A stretch of 64,000 nucleotides of DNA from Cronobacter dublinensis subsp. dublinensis LMG 23823 (GCF_001277235.1 NZ_CP012266.1:4278001-4342000), one strand, 5' to 3'; shown: positions 50,678-59,886, counted from the stretch's first letter. Numbers and translations: made by a program. Notes: generated by a model not told the origin, from the letters alone.

Positions 50678-51667
50678 TTAACGCTTGCTGATTTGATCGA
50701 ACGTGCCGCCGTTGGCAAAGTGCGTCTGCTGCGCTTTGGTCCAGCCGCCGAACACGTCATCAATGGTGAACAGCTTGAGTTTCGGGAAGGTGTTTTCATA
50801 TTTGGCCGCGATCTGCGCATCGCGCGGGCGGTAGAAGTTTTTCGCGGCGATCTCCTGGCCTTCCGGCGAGTAGAGGTATTTCAGGTAGGCTTCCGCCACC
50901 GCCTGCGTGCCTTTCTCCTGCGCGACTTTATCGACGACCGAGACGGTCGGCTCCGCGAGAATAGACTCGCTCGGGGTCACGATTTCAAATTTGTCTTTGC
51001 CAAGCTCGTTAGCCGCCAGCAGCGCCTCGTTTTCCCAGGCGATCAGCACGTCGCCAATGCCGCGCTCAACGAAAGTGTTGGTCGCGCCGCGCGCGCCGGA
51101 ATCGAGCACTTCAACGTTTTTATACAGCGCCTTGACGAACTCCTGGGCTTTCGCCTGATCGCCGTTGTTGTGATGCAGCGCGTAACCCCAGGCGGCCAGA
51201 TAGTTCCAGCGCGCGCCGCCGGAGCTCTTCGGATTCGGCGTGATGACCGACACGCCCGGCTTCACGAGATCGTTCCAGTCTTTAATCTGTTTCGGGTTGC
51301 CCTTACGCACCAGGAAGACGATGGTGGAAGTGTAAGGCGCGGAGTTGTCCGGCAGGCGTTTGATCCAGTTTTTATCGATGCGTCCGCGCTCGGCGATAGC
51401 ATCGACGTCATACGCCAGCGCCAGCGTTACCACATCCGCTTTAATGCCGTTGATGACCGACGTCGCCTGTTTGCCAGAGCCGCCGTGCGACTGGCGAACC
51501 ACGACGTTGTCGCCGGTCTCTTTTTTCCAGTGCGCGCTGAACGCCTTGTTGTACTGTTCATAAAATTCACGCGTCGGATCGTATGAGACGTTTAACAGCT
51601 GCACGTCTTTCGCCAGTACGCTTGCCGAAGCCAACAGTAATGTAATGCCCACGCCCCACTTGTTCAT
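50678..51667 (-). CDS. sbp: Sbp, periplasmic sulfate-binding protein
   Basis: A 329-residue substrate-binding protein for the sulfate/thiosulfate ABC transporter CysTWA. The signal peptide (MNKWGVGITLLLASASVLA) is cut before KDVQLLNVSYDPTREFYEQYN; VVRQSHGGSGKQA and NPKSSGGARWNYLAAW carry sulfate-binding residues. Normally induced by CysB under sulfur starvation; the upstream 169 bases contain no site I could assign. The position between cdh and pfkA is conserved. Confidence 0.97.
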   Translation of the reverse strand: MNKWGVGITLLLASASVLAKDVQLLNVSYDPTREFYEQYNKAFSAHWKKETGDNVVVRQSHGGSGKQATSVINGIKADVVTLALAYDVDAIAERGRIDKNWIKRLPDNSAPYTSTIVFLVRKGNPKQIKDWNDLVKPGVSVITPNPKSSGGARWNYLAAWGYALHHNNGDQAKAQEFVKALYKNVEVLDSGARGATNTFVERGIGDVLIAWENEALLAANELGKDKFEIVTPSESILAEPTVSVVDKVAQEKGTQAVAEAYLKYLYSPEGQEIAAKNFYRPRDAQIAAKYENTFPKLKLFTIDDVFGGWTKAQQTHFANGGTFDQISKR

Positions 51668-51790
51668 CGCACGCTCTCTTTAATGATTCAGATTTGAATT
51701 TGATAAAAGCAGCGTGCCAGAAAGCGCGGCAGGGGATAAAGAATAAAAAAAAATTGGCTATAACGGATGGGAATAACACCAGAAAAAGAA

Positions 51791-51818
51791 ACGCCCGGCC
51801 GCATGAGCTGACCGGGCG
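51791..51818 (-). terminator. pfkA terminator
   Basis: CGCCCGG (51792-51798) pairs with CCGGGCG (51812-51818); on the minus strand the stem is followed by TTTCTTTTTCT. It lies just past the pfkA stop. Confidence 0.82.
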
Positions 51819-51836
51819 CGGCGCGAGACGCGAGGC

Positions 51837-52799
51837 TTAGTAGAGCTTTTTAGCGCAGTCCAGCCAGTCGCCTTTGAACGGACGCTTCATGTTTTCGATA
51901 GCGTCGATGATGTCGTGATGCACCATTTTTTCGTTCTGGATACCGACGCAGCGGCCGCCGTAGCCCTGCAGCAGCAGTTCGATGGCGTAAGCGCCCATGC
52001 GGGAGGCGAGAATACGGTCATAAGGCACCGGCGAGCCGCCGCGCTGGATGTGGCCGAGCACGGTGGCGCGGGTTTCGCGTTTGGTCTCGGTTTCGATGTA
52101 TTTCGCCAGCTCGTCGATATCGCAGATGTGCTCGGTAATGGCGACGATCGCGTGTTTTTTGCCTTTCGCGATGCCCGCTTTGATTTCCGCGACCAGATCT
52201 TCGCGGTTAAATTCCACTTCCGGCAACACGATAAATTCGCAGCCGCCCGCGATGGCCGCCGCCAGGGTCAGGTCGCCGCAGTAACGGCCCATGACTTCGA
52301 CGATGGAAATACGCTGGTGAGAAGAAGAGGTGTCGCGCAGACGGTCGATCGCCTCAACGACGGTGTGCAGCGCGGTGAAGTAACCGATGGTGTAGTCGGT
52401 GCCCGCCACGTCGTTATCGATGGTGCCCGGCAGACCGATGCACGGGAAGCCCATTTCGGTCAGACGTTTGGCGCCCATGTAAGAACCGTCGCCGCCAATG
52501 ACCACCAGCGCGTCGATGCCGCGTTTTTTCATGTTCTCAATAGCCACGGCGCGAATGTGTTCTTCGCGGAACTCCGGGAAGCGCGCGGAACCGAGGAAAG
52601 TGCCGCCGCGGTTGATCATGTCGGAAACGCTGTAACGGTCGAGCTGGATCATGCGGTCTTCATACAGGCCCAGATAGCCGTCGTAAATACCGCAGACTTC
52701 CAGACCTTCCGTCAACGCCGCGCGGACCACGCCACGGATGGCGGCGTTCATGCCAGGCGCATCACCGCCACTCGTCAACACACCGATTTTCTTAATCAT
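51837..52799 (-). CDS. pfkA: 6-phosphofructokinase I
   Basis: A 320-residue ATP-dependent phosphofructokinase, the committing step of glycolysis. GVLTSGGDAPGMNAAIRG binds ATP, VVIGGDGSYMGA binds phosphates, and GLPGTIDNDVAGTDYTIG contains the catalytic aspartate. Effector-site residues (RETRATVLGHIQRGGSP) are present, indicating allosteric control by ADP and phosphoenolpyruvate. Same length as E. coli PfkA. Confidence 0.99.
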   Translation of the reverse strand: MIKKIGVLTSGGDAPGMNAAIRGVVRAALTEGLEVCGIYDGYLGLYEDRMIQLDRYSVSDMINRGGTFLGSARFPEFREEHIRAVAIENMKKRGIDALVVIGGDGSYMGAKRLTEMGFPCIGLPGTIDNDVAGTDYTIGYFTALHTVVEAIDRLRDTSSSHQRISIVEVMGRYCGDLTLAAAIAGGCEFIVLPEVEFNREDLVAEIKAGIAKGKKHAIVAITEHICDIDELAKYIETETKRETRATVLGHIQRGGSPVPYDRILASRMGAYAIELLLQGYGGRCVGIQNEKMVHHDIIDAIENMKRPFKGDWLDCAKKLY

Positions 52800-52988
52800 G
52801 ACTACCTCTGAACGTAGAATGCAAAAGGAATACTTTCGCCGGAAACCGCCTGCGCGAGTGCGACAGGTGATCGACTATTGCTGCAAATAGTATATCAACA
52901 GCTTCCTGCTGAATTGATTCAGGTCAGCCCGCGTGGGGGTGAGATGTACAAAAAATGCCTGCCCGAATCACGCCTTTACAACGAATGC

Positions 52989-53891
52989 TTAATGCTCGAA
53001 TTGCCCTTGCTGAAAACGCGGCACGACCGAGCATGGGTCCTGATGAATAATGACGTCCGACCCCGGGAACCGGAACAGGATCGCCTGCTCCACCTGTTCG
53101 GCGATAAGATGCGCCTGAACCAGCGGCAAGTTGTCTTCCATTTCGAGATGAAGCTGGATAAAGCGGGTCGGCCCTGACTGCCGCGTGCGTAGATCGTGCG
53201 CGCCCCGAACGCCCGGCCAGGCGGAGATTATCTCGACTATCGCCTGACGTTCTTCATCGGGCAGGGCCCGGTCAAGCAACGCCTGTACCGCTTCATAGCC
53301 CATCCGTAACGCACTGTATAAAATCCAGACGCCAATCCCGAGCGCGAACAGCGCGTCGGCGCGGTGCAGGCCATACCACGAGAGGGCCAGCGCCACCAGA
53401 ATAGCGGTGTTCATCATAACATCAGACTGATAATGAAGCATATCCGCCCGCACCGCCTGGCTGCGGGTTTTGCGCACCACCCAGCGCTGGAACGTGACCA
53501 GCATCAAGGTGGTCACCAGCGCCGCCATCGTCACAATAACCCCGACCAGCGGCGCGCGCATCGGCTCCGGCGCCACCAGATGTTGAATGCCGGTGAGGAA
53601 AAGAAACAGCGCTGAGCCGGAAATAAACATGCTTTGCGCAAGCGCCGCCAGCGATTCCGCTTTGCCGTGCCCGAAAGCATGTTCTTTATCGGCAGGCTGC
53701 AGCGAATACCGTACCACCAATAAATTGGTGAGCGACGCGGCGATGTCGACCAGCGAGTCGACCAGGGCCGCGAGAATGCTGACCGACCCGGTATACCACC
53801 AGGCGAAAATTTTAATGATCAGCAGTAGCGACGCCACCAGCGTTGCGGCGAGGGCCGCCCGGCTTACCAGGCGAGCATAGTCATGATTCAT
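52989..53891 (-). CDS. fieF: FieF (YiiP) divalent cation efflux protein
   Basis: A 300-residue cation diffusion facilitator exporting Zn2+, Fe2+ and Cd2+ against protons. The transport site is formed by Asp residues in ALVDSLVDIAAS and by His/Asp in DMLHYQSDVMMN; HAFGHGKAESLAAL is in the first cytoplasmic loop. The C-terminal metal-binding domain (FIQLHLEMEDNLPLVQAH) holds the dimer-interface zinc ligands. The start MNHDYARLVSR gives the E. coli length; an 83-residue open extension overlaps the cpxP 3' region and is not coding. Confidence 0.97.
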   Translation of the reverse strand: MNHDYARLVSRAALAATLVASLLLIIKIFAWWYTGSVSILAALVDSLVDIAASLTNLLVVRYSLQPADKEHAFGHGKAESLAALAQSMFISGSALFLFLTGIQHLVAPEPMRAPLVGVIVTMAALVTTLMLVTFQRWVVRKTRSQAVRADMLHYQSDVMMNTAILVALALSWYGLHRADALFALGIGVWILYSALRMGYEAVQALLDRALPDEERQAIVEIISAWPGVRGAHDLRTRQSGPTRFIQLHLEMEDNLPLVQAHLIAEQVEQAILFRFPGSDVIIHQDPCSVVPRFQQGQFEH

Positions 53892-54002
53892 AACGACTCC
53901 TGCAAAGAGATGTTGCCAGTATAACCAACCGTCCGCAGGATTTTGATGAAATTCGTATGGCGCGCGGCGGCACTGAACATCAGCGCACACCGAAAAAAGG
54001 GC

Positions 54003-54061
54003 AAAAAAAACCCCCTCATCATGAGGGGGGAAGACAGGGATGGTGTCTATGGCAAGGAAAA
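54003..54061 (-). ncRNA. cpxQ: CpxQ small RNA from the cpxP 3' UTR
   Basis: Read on the minus strand this starts TTTTCCTTGCCATAGACACC nine bases after the cpxP stop and ends in a hairpin CCCCCTCA-TGA-TGAGGGGG followed by eight T. In Salmonella and E. coli, RNase E releases a 58-60 nt Hfq-bound RNA from exactly this place; it represses inner-membrane stress genes and extracytoplasmic targets during Cpx response. The 5' half is practically identical to the known sequence; the terminator stem is changed with compensating bases. Confidence 0.92.
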
Positions 54062-54069
54062 CAGGGTTG

Positions 54070-54576
54070 TTACTGGTTACTACGAGTACTGCTACTGAAG
54101 AGCGGCAGCGCAGACTGGCGCTGCATTTGCGCAACCTCACGGAACTGCTCCATGCGTTGCTGGTGTTTCTCGTTCAAAACCGCTTGCTGCTCGGGCGTTA
54201 ACAGGTGATACATCTGGTTTCTCACCTTCGCCATTTCAACCTGGCGGGCCACTTGCTCCTGGGCCATTTTTTCCGCCTGAGCGCGCACTGCGTTTTCATC
54301 AAAATTTTCTGCGGTGACCAGCCTGTGCATGGTCTCCATTTCGCTAACATTAACAGGGGGCTGCTCATGCCGCGCCCGCTGCATCAAATCGCGCATTTGC
54401 TGGCGCTGATGCTCTGTTAAGTTGATGCCGTCAAACATATGACTCTGCACACTGTTGCGTTGCGTTAGCGTTTCCGCCGGATGCCAGCTTTCGTCCGTCG
54501 GGACCTGTGCCGCCTGGCTCGTTAACGCACCGACAGCCAGCGTTGAGGCCATGACGGCGGCGGTAACTTTGCGCAT
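54070..54576 (-). CDS. cpxP: CpxP, periplasmic Cpx inhibitor
   Basis: A 168-residue periplasmic protein that holds CpxA off and delivers misfolded pilins to DegP. A signal peptide (to about TSQAA) is followed by the LTXXQ motifs LTEHQRQQMRDLMQ and LTPEQQAVLNEKHQ that mark the CpxP/Spy fold. The ATG at 54576 follows AGGAG by 6 bases; the GTG one codon upstream is less likely. It is divergent from cpxRA, with a CpxR box between, and its 3' UTR carries CpxQ. Confidence 0.97.
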   Translation of the reverse strand: MRKVTAAVMASTLAVGALTSQAAQVPTDESWHPAETLTQRNSVQSHMFDGINLTEHQRQQMRDLMQRARHEQPPVNVSEMETMHRLVTAENFDENAVRAQAEKMAQEQVARQVEMAKVRNQMYHLLTPEQQAVLNEKHQQRMEQFREVAQMQRQSALPLFSSSTRSNQ

Positions 54577-54656
54577 CACTGACTCCTGGAAACTTATGTG
54601 CTGCGGTTCAACGAAATCCAGTCTACGATTCGGGCTGCAAACATGCGTCAGGGGGT

Positions 54657-54671
54657 GTAAAACAACGTAAA
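54657..54671. promoter_or_regulatory. CpxR box between cpxP and cpxR
   Basis: GTAAA-ACAAC-GTAAA matches the CpxR consensus GTAAAN5GTAAA exactly. It lies 81 bases from the cpxP start and 54 from cpxR, so it can activate cpxP and autoregulate cpxRA. Confidence 0.9.
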
Positions 54672-54724
54672 GTCATGGATTAGCGCGCCTTGATGACGTA
54701 ATTTCTGCCTCGGAGGTACTGAAA

Positions 54725-55423
54725 ATGAATAAAATCCTGTTAGTTGATGATGACCGCGAGCTGACGTCCCTGTTAAAGGAATTGCTCGACATGGAAGGGT
54801 TTAATGTCCTCGTTGCCCACGATGGCGAACAGGCGCTTGACCTCCTTGATGACAGCATCGATTTGCTTTTGCTCGACGTGATGATGCCAAAGAAGAACGG
54901 CATCGATACTTTGAAAGAGCTTCGCCAGACTCACCAGACACCCGTTATTATGCTGACCGCCCGCGGCAGCGAACTGGATCGCGTACTTGGCCTTGAGCTG
55001 GGCGCGGATGACTATCTGCCGAAACCGTTTAACGACCGCGAACTGGTAGCCCGTATTCGCGCAATTTTGCGCCGCTCGCACTGGAGCGAACAGCAGCAGA
55101 ACAGCGACAGCGGTTCGCCAACGCTGGAAGTAGACGCGCTGAGCCTCAACCCAGGCCGCCAGGAAGCGAGTTTCGACGGCCAGACGCTGGAACTCACCGG
55201 TACCGAGTTCACCCTGCTCTATCTGCTGGCGCAGCATCTGGGTCAGGTGGTGTCGCGTGAACATTTAAGCCAGGAAGTGCTCGGGAAACGCCTCACGCCG
55301 TTCGATCGCGCGATCGATATGCATATCTCTAACCTGCGTCGTAAATTGCCGGAGCGCAAAGACGGCCATCCGTGGTTTAAAACCCTGCGCGGACGCGGCT
55401 ATCTGATGGTTTCCGCTTCATGA
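54725..55423 (+). CDS. cpxR: CpxR response regulator
   Basis: A 232-residue OmpR-type regulator of envelope stress. Receiver: KILLVDDDRELT, Asp51 in LLLLDVMMPKKNG, Lys in DYLPKPFNDRELVARI. C-terminal winged helix: TGTEFTLLYLLAQHLGQVVSREHLSQEVLGKRL and RAIDMHISNLRRKL. It overlaps cpxA by the 4-base ATGA. GAGGTACTGAAA precedes the ATG. The protein is essentially identical in design to E. coli CpxR. Confidence 0.99.
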   Translation: MNKILLVDDDRELTSLLKELLDMEGFNVLVAHDGEQALDLLDDSIDLLLLDVMMPKKNGIDTLKELRQTHQTPVIMLTARGSELDRVLGLELGADDYLPKPFNDRELVARIRAILRRSHWSEQQQNSDSGSPTLEVDALSLNPGRQEASFDGQTLELTGTEFTLLYLLAQHLGQVVSREHLSQEVLGKRLTPFDRAIDMHISNLRRKLPERKDGHPWFKTLRGRGYLMVSAS

Positions 55424-56793
55424 TAGGCAGCCTTACCGCCCGCATCTTCGCCATTTTCTGGCTGACGCTGGCGCTGGTGTTAATGCTGGTGCTGATGCTG
55501 CCTAAGCTCGACAGCCGTCAAATGACGGAACTGCTGGAGAGCGAGCAGCGTCAGGGCACCATGATTGAACAGCACGTCGAGGCCGAGCTGGCGAGCGATC
55601 CGCCCAACGACCTGATGTGGTGGCGTCGGCTGTTTCGCGCTATCGATAAATGGGCTCCACCAGGGCAGCGGCTGGTGCTGGTCACCAGCGAAGGCCGCGT
55701 GATTGGCGCTGAACGCAATGAAATGCAGATAATCCGCAACTTTATCGGCCAGTCCGATAACTCCGATCATCCGCAGAAGAAAAAGTATGGCCGCGTGGAG
55801 CTGGTCGGGCCGTTTTCGGTGCGCGACGGCGAAGATAACTACCAGCTTTACCTGATCCGTCCGGCGAGCAATTCGCAATCTGATTTCATTAACCTCCTGT
55901 TTGACCGCCCGCTGCTACTGCTGATTGTCACTATGCTGGTAAGTTCGCCGCTGCTGCTGTGGCTGGCGTGGAGCCTGGCGCGGCCAGCGCGTAAGCTTAA
56001 AAACGCGGCCGATGAAGTGGCCCAGGGCAACCTGCGCCAGCACCCGGAACTGGAAGCCGGGCCACAGGAATTCATCGCCGCAGGGGCCAGCTTTAACCAG
56101 ATGGTGACGGCGCTGGAGCGCATGATGACGACCCAACAGCGGCTGCTTTCCGATATCTCTCACGAACTGCGCACCCCGCTGACGCGTCTGCAGCTTGGCA
56201 CCGCGCTGCTGCGCCGGCGCAGCGGAGAGAGCAAAGAGCTGGAGCGCATTGAAACCGAAGCCCACCGCCTCGACAGCATGATCAACGATCTGCTGGTGAT
56301 GTCGCGCAATCAGCAGAAAAACGCGCTGGTGAGCGAGACCATGAAAGCGAATCAGCTGTGGGGCGAGGTGCTCGATAACGCCGCGTTTGAAGCGGAACAG
56401 ATGGGTAAATCGTTTGAAGTGGCGTATCCGCCAGGCCCGTGGCTGCTCTACGGCAACCCGAACGCGCTGGAAAGCGCGCTGGAGAATATCGTGCGTAACG
56501 CGCTTCGCTACTCTCACAGCAAGATTTCCGTCAGCTTCGCGGTGGATAAAGAAGGGATCACGATTAACGTCGATGATGACGGGCCGGGCGTCAGCCAGAC
56601 CGACCGTGAGCAGATTTTCCGCCCGTTCTATCGCACCGACGAGGCGCGCGACCGCGAATCCGGCGGTACCGGGCTTGGGCTCGCTATTGTGGAAACCGCA
56701 GTACAGCAGCATCGCGGCTGGGTGAAAGCGGACGACAGCCCGCTTGGCGGCCTGCGCCTGACGCTCTGGCTGCCACTCTATCACCGTTCCTGA
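55420..56793 (+). CDS. cpxA: CpxA sensor histidine kinase
   Basis: A 457-residue envelope-stress sensor. Two transmembrane helices (about 7-29 and 164-184) flank a periplasmic domain that CpxP contacts. HAMP, then His248 in SDISHELRTPLTRLQLG, the N-box IVRNALRYSH, and G-boxes DDDGPGV and GTGLGLAIVETAV follow. It phosphorylates CpxR in response to misfolded envelope proteins, adhesion and pH. Same length as in E. coli; ends at a GC-rich hairpin. Confidence 0.99.
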   Translation: MIGSLTARIFAIFWLTLALVLMLVLMLPKLDSRQMTELLESEQRQGTMIEQHVEAELASDPPNDLMWWRRLFRAIDKWAPPGQRLVLVTSEGRVIGAERNEMQIIRNFIGQSDNSDHPQKKKYGRVELVGPFSVRDGEDNYQLYLIRPASNSQSDFINLLFDRPLLLLIVTMLVSSPLLLWLAWSLARPARKLKNAADEVAQGNLRQHPELEAGPQEFIAAGASFNQMVTALERMMTTQQRLLSDISHELRTPLTRLQLGTALLRRRSGESKELERIETEAHRLDSMINDLLVMSRNQQKNALVSETMKANQLWGEVLDNAAFEAEQMGKSFEVAYPPGPWLLYGNPNALESALENIVRNALRYSHSKISVSFAVDKEGITINVDDDGPGVSQTDREQIFRPFYRTDEARDRESGGTGLGLAIVETAVQQHRGWVKADDSPLGGLRLTLWLPLYHRS

Positions 56794-56798
56794 CCAAT

Positions 56799-56826
56799 GC
56801 CCTCCCCTGCGCGGGAGGGCGTTGTT
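56799..56826 (+). terminator. cpxRA terminator
   Basis: GCCCTCCC-CTGCGC-GGGAGGGC is a perfect 8-bp stem followed by GTTGTTT, six bases after the cpxA stop. Confidence 0.8.
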
Positions 56827-56908
56827 TATCTGAAGCGCTCCCCTGCCCTGCGGTTTTTACACGCGGGCAATTCTGCTATTCTGCGCGCCTCTGCAAGAGG
56901 GGAGCCGT

Positions 56909-57382
56909 ATGCTGAATATCGTCCTGTTTGAACCTGAAATCCCGCCCAATACCGGTAATATTATTCGCCTGTGCGCCAACACCGGCTTTCGCCTGCATAT
57001 TATCGAGCCGATGGGCTTTACCTGGGATGATAAACGCCTGCGCCGCGCGGGGCTGGATTACCACGAATTCACCGCCGTGATGCGCCATCGCGACTATGCG
57101 GCGTTTCAGGAGGCGGAAAAGCCGCAGCGCCTGTTCGCACTGACGACCAAAGGCACGCCGGCGCACAGCGCGGTCAGCTATCAGGACGGCGATTATCTGA
57201 TGTTCGGCCCTGAAACCCGCGGTCTGCCCGCCTCGATTCTGGACGCGCTGCCGCCGGAGCTGAAAATCCGTATCCCGATGATGCCGGACAGCCGCAGCAT
57301 GAATCTCTCTAACGCGGTTTCCGTGGTGGTGTATGAGGCGTGGCGACAGCTTGGCTATCCTGGCGCGGTATTGCGCCGCTAA
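56909..57382 (+). CDS. trmL: TrmL, tRNA (cytidine/uridine-2'-O-) methyltransferase
   Basis: A 157-residue SPOUT-class methyltransferase that adds a 2'-O-methyl group to nucleotide 34 of tRNA-Leu isoacceptors using S-adenosylmethionine. NIVLFEPEIPPNTGNIIRLCANTG is the N-terminal signature; the trefoil knot residues MFGPETRGLP, IRIPMMPDSRSMNLSNAVSVVVYE form the cofactor site. In E. coli it also precedes cysE convergently. Confidence 0.97.
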   Translation: MLNIVLFEPEIPPNTGNIIRLCANTGFRLHIIEPMGFTWDDKRLRRAGLDYHEFTAVMRHRDYAAFQEAEKPQRLFALTTKGTPAHSAVSYQDGDYLMFGPETRGLPASILDALPPELKIRIPMMPDSRSMNLSNAVSVVVYEAWRQLGYPGAVLRR

Positions 57383-57403
57383 GCGACAACCGACAGAGAC
57401 AAC

Positions 57404-57429
57404 AAAGCCGCGCATTGCGCGGCTTTTTT
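57404..57429. terminator. Bidirectional terminator between trmL and cysE
   Basis: AAAGCCGCGC-ATT-GCGCGGCTTT with a T6 run on the right and an A-run on the left, between the convergent genes. Confidence 0.9.
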
Positions 57430-57447
57430 ATGCATAAAGCAGGCGGT

Positions 57448-58269
57448 TTAAATCCCGTCGCCGTACTCGAACCCGTGGTTGATGCCGTTGAAGTGCTGAT
57501 CCATATCCATCGACGGCTTATCGCTTTCCGGCTTACCGACGATACGCGCGGGCACGCCCGCCGCCGTCGTATGCGGCGGCACCGGCTGCAACACCACGGA
57601 GCCCGCGCCGATTTTCGCGCCGCGACCCACTTCGATATTGCCCAGAATTTTGGCGCCAGCGCCAATCATGACGCCTTCACGGATTTTCGGATGGCGATCG
57701 CCGCTGGTTTTACCGGTACCGCCGAGCGTTACCGATTGCAGGATAGAGACGTCATCTTCCACCACGGCCGTTTCGCCGATCACAATACCGGTGGCGTGAT
57801 CGAGCATTATCCCGCGGCCGATAGTCGCCGCCGGATGGATATCAACCTGGAAAGAGACCGACACCTGGTTTTGCAGGAAAATCGCCAGCGCCTGACGCCC
57901 CTGTTTCCACAGCCAGTGGCCGATGCGGTAGGCCTGGAGCGCATGGAAACCTTTGAGATACAGCAGCGGCGTGGAGTATTTATCTACCGCCGGGTCACGG
58001 GTACGCACGGCCTGGATATCGCAGGCGGCGGAGGCGATCATCTCCGGGTCCGCTTTATACGCCTCTTCCACCACTTCACGAATAGCGATGGCAGGCATGA
58101 TAGGCGACGCCAGTTTGTTGGCCAGCATGTAGCTCAACGCGCTGCCCAGGTTCTCGTGCTTAAGCAATGTCGCATGATAAAAACTGGCCAGCATCGGCTC
58201 GCAGTCGGCCAGCTGACGGGCTTCGGCTTTAATGTTCTTCCACACCAGATCCAGTTCTTCACACGGCAT
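57448..58269 (-). CDS. cysE: Serine acetyltransferase
   Basis: A 273-residue hexapeptide-repeat acetyltransferase making O-acetylserine, the first committed step of cysteine synthesis. The left-handed beta-helix carries DIHPAATIGRGIMLDHATGIVIGETAVV and GVMIGAGAKILGNIEVGRGAKIGAGSVV; the catalytic His-Asp pair is in IMLDHATG and upstream. The C-terminal tail (HGFEYGDGI) ends with the isoleucine that docks into CysK. The ATG at 58269 gives the E. coli length. Last gene of the yibN-grxC-secB-gpsA-cysE run. Confidence 0.98.
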   Translation of the reverse strand: MPCEELDLVWKNIKAEARQLADCEPMLASFYHATLLKHENLGSALSYMLANKLASPIMPAIAIREVVEEAYKADPEMIASAACDIQAVRTRDPAVDKYSTPLLYLKGFHALQAYRIGHWLWKQGRQALAIFLQNQVSVSFQVDIHPAATIGRGIMLDHATGIVIGETAVVEDDVSILQSVTLGGTGKTSGDRHPKIREGVMIGAGAKILGNIEVGRGAKIGAGSVVLQPVPPHTTAAGVPARIVGKPESDKPSMDMDQHFNGINHGFEYGDGI

Positions 58270-58345
58270 TGCTTTCTCCAGACAAACAAATAGCGGCCGA
58301 CAAACGTATTTGTCGGCACGCATTAATCATTACGGCCGCGCTTCC

Positions 58346-59365
58346 CTACTGGCTGCTTCGCTCATCCTTGCGGGTACGGCCCAACAGCGTTAATGCTGCC
58401 TCGCGAGCATTTTTTCCGCAATAGAGTACCTGATAAATTTCCTCGGTTATTGGCATTTCCACGCCAAAACGCGCCGCCAGTTCGCGTACCTCTTTGGTGT
58501 TGCGATAGCCTTCCACTACCTGACCAATCTTCTCCTGCGCGCTCTGCACATCGGCGCCCTGGCCGAGCATCATGCCGAAGCGGCGGTTGCGCGACTGGTT
58601 GTCGGTACAGGTCAGGACCAGATCGCCAAGACCGGCCATGCCCATAAAGGTGGTCGGGTCCGCCCCGAGCGCTGCGCCGAGGCGGGACATCTCCGCGAGA
58701 CCGCGCGTAATCAGCGCCGTGCGGGCGTTCGCGCCAAAGCCGATGCCGTCAGACATTCCCGCGCCGATAGCGATGACGTTTTTCACCGCGCCGCCGAGCT
58801 GCACGCCGATGAAATCCGGATTGCTGTAAACGCGAAAGCTCTTGCCGCAGTGCAGCAGCTGCTGGAGATCGTTTGCAAACGCGTCGTCCGTCGCCGCCAG
58901 CGAAATCGCCGTCGGTAGCCCTGCCGCCAGCTCTTTGGCAAACGTCGGGCCGGAGATCACCGCCAGCGGTATCGTGTCGCCTAACGCTTCACGCGCCACA
59001 TCCTGGAGTAACCGACCGGTTTCCGCCTCAAGCCCTTTCGTCGCCCATACCACGCGTGCATCCGGGCGCATCAGCGGTTTGATCTGACGCAGCACCTGAC
59101 CAAACACATGGCTTGGCACTACCACCAGAATATTGCGGCTGGCGGCAAGCGCGGTGGCTAAGTCGCTTTCAAGATGAAGGGTGTCAGGGAAAGGCACATC
59201 GGGAAGGAACGCCACGTTGCAGCGGTCAGCCTGCAGCGTCGCGATATGCGCGGGATCATGACCCCACAGCACGACGTGATGGCCGTTTCTTGCCAGTGTG
59301 ATGGCAAGAGCGGTGCCGTATGAACCGGCACCGATAACTGTCATTGACGCATTAATGGTGTTCAT
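58346..59365 (-). CDS. gpsA: Glycerol-3-phosphate dehydrogenase [NAD(P)+]
   Basis: A 339-residue enzyme making sn-glycerol 3-phosphate from dihydroxyacetone phosphate for phospholipid synthesis. TVIGAGSYGTALAITLARNGH is the dinucleotide-binding motif, VVWATKGLEAETG and SGPTFAKELAAGLPTA follow; the catalytic lysine is in LGGAVKNVIAIGAGM. Start overlaps the secB stop by one base (TGATG). Same length as in E. coli. Confidence 0.98.
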   Translation of the reverse strand: MNTINASMTVIGAGSYGTALAITLARNGHHVVLWGHDPAHIATLQADRCNVAFLPDVPFPDTLHLESDLATALAASRNILVVVPSHVFGQVLRQIKPLMRPDARVVWATKGLEAETGRLLQDVAREALGDTIPLAVISGPTFAKELAAGLPTAISLAATDDAFANDLQQLLHCGKSFRVYSNPDFIGVQLGGAVKNVIAIGAGMSDGIGFGANARTALITRGLAEMSRLGAALGADPTTFMGMAGLGDLVLTCTDNQSRNRRFGMMLGQGADVQSAQEKIGQVVEGYRNTKEVRELAARFGVEMPITEEIYQVLYCGKNAREAALTLLGRTRKDERSSQ

Positions 59366-59832
59366 CAGGCATCCTGATGGTCTTGCGCACCTTCAGCAGC
59401 CTGCTGCTGCAGATAGTTCATGAACAGCGCGTCGAAGTTAACCGGCGCAAGGTTCAGCTGCGGGAAAGTGCCGCGGGAAACGAGGTTGGTGATGCATTCA
59501 CGGGCATACGGGAACAGGCTGTTCGGGCAGTAAGCGCCGAGGCAGTGCGCCATCTGGGTGCCTTCAATGCCAGAAATGTTGAAAATGCCTGCCTGCTGCA
59601 CTTCGCAAAGGAAAGCGGTCTCTTCGCCCAGCGACGCGGTGACCGTCACGCGCAATACGACTTCGTAAACATCGTCAGCGAGCTGGCTGGAAGCGGTATC
59701 CAGATCCAGTTTCACATCCGGCTGCCAGTCTTTCTGAAATACGTGCGGCGCATTCGGTGCTTCGAAAGAGATATCTTTGGTGTAAATGCGCAGAAGCTGA
59801 AAGTTCATTTCAGTGTTGTTTTGTTCTGACAT
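59365..59832 (-). CDS. secB: SecB protein-export chaperone
   Basis: A 155-residue cytosolic tetrameric chaperone that keeps precursor proteins unfolded and hands them to SecA. MSEQNNTEMNFQLLRIYTKDISFEAPNAP, FLCEVQQAGIF and YCPNSLFPYARECITNLVSRGTFPQLNLAPVNFDALF are diagnostic. It lies between grxC and gpsA as in E. coli, probably one operon. Confidence 0.99.
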   Translation of the reverse strand: MSEQNNTEMNFQLLRIYTKDISFEAPNAPHVFQKDWQPDVKLDLDTASSQLADDVYEVVLRVTVTASLGEETAFLCEVQQAGIFNISGIEGTQMAHCLGAYCPNSLFPYARECITNLVSRGTFPQLNLAPVNFDALFMNYLQQQAAEGAQDHQDA

Positions 59833-59886
59833 GAGCGAAAACCCTTGTATGTAATGTCCTTAAAAATGCCGTCACGGCTAAGCGCA

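Noticed and set aside
52989..54140. A 383-residue form of FieF with an 83-residue N-terminal extension
   Set aside because: The extension is antisense to nothing coding, crosses the CpxQ terminator and has no homology; the standard start at 53891 gives the family length.
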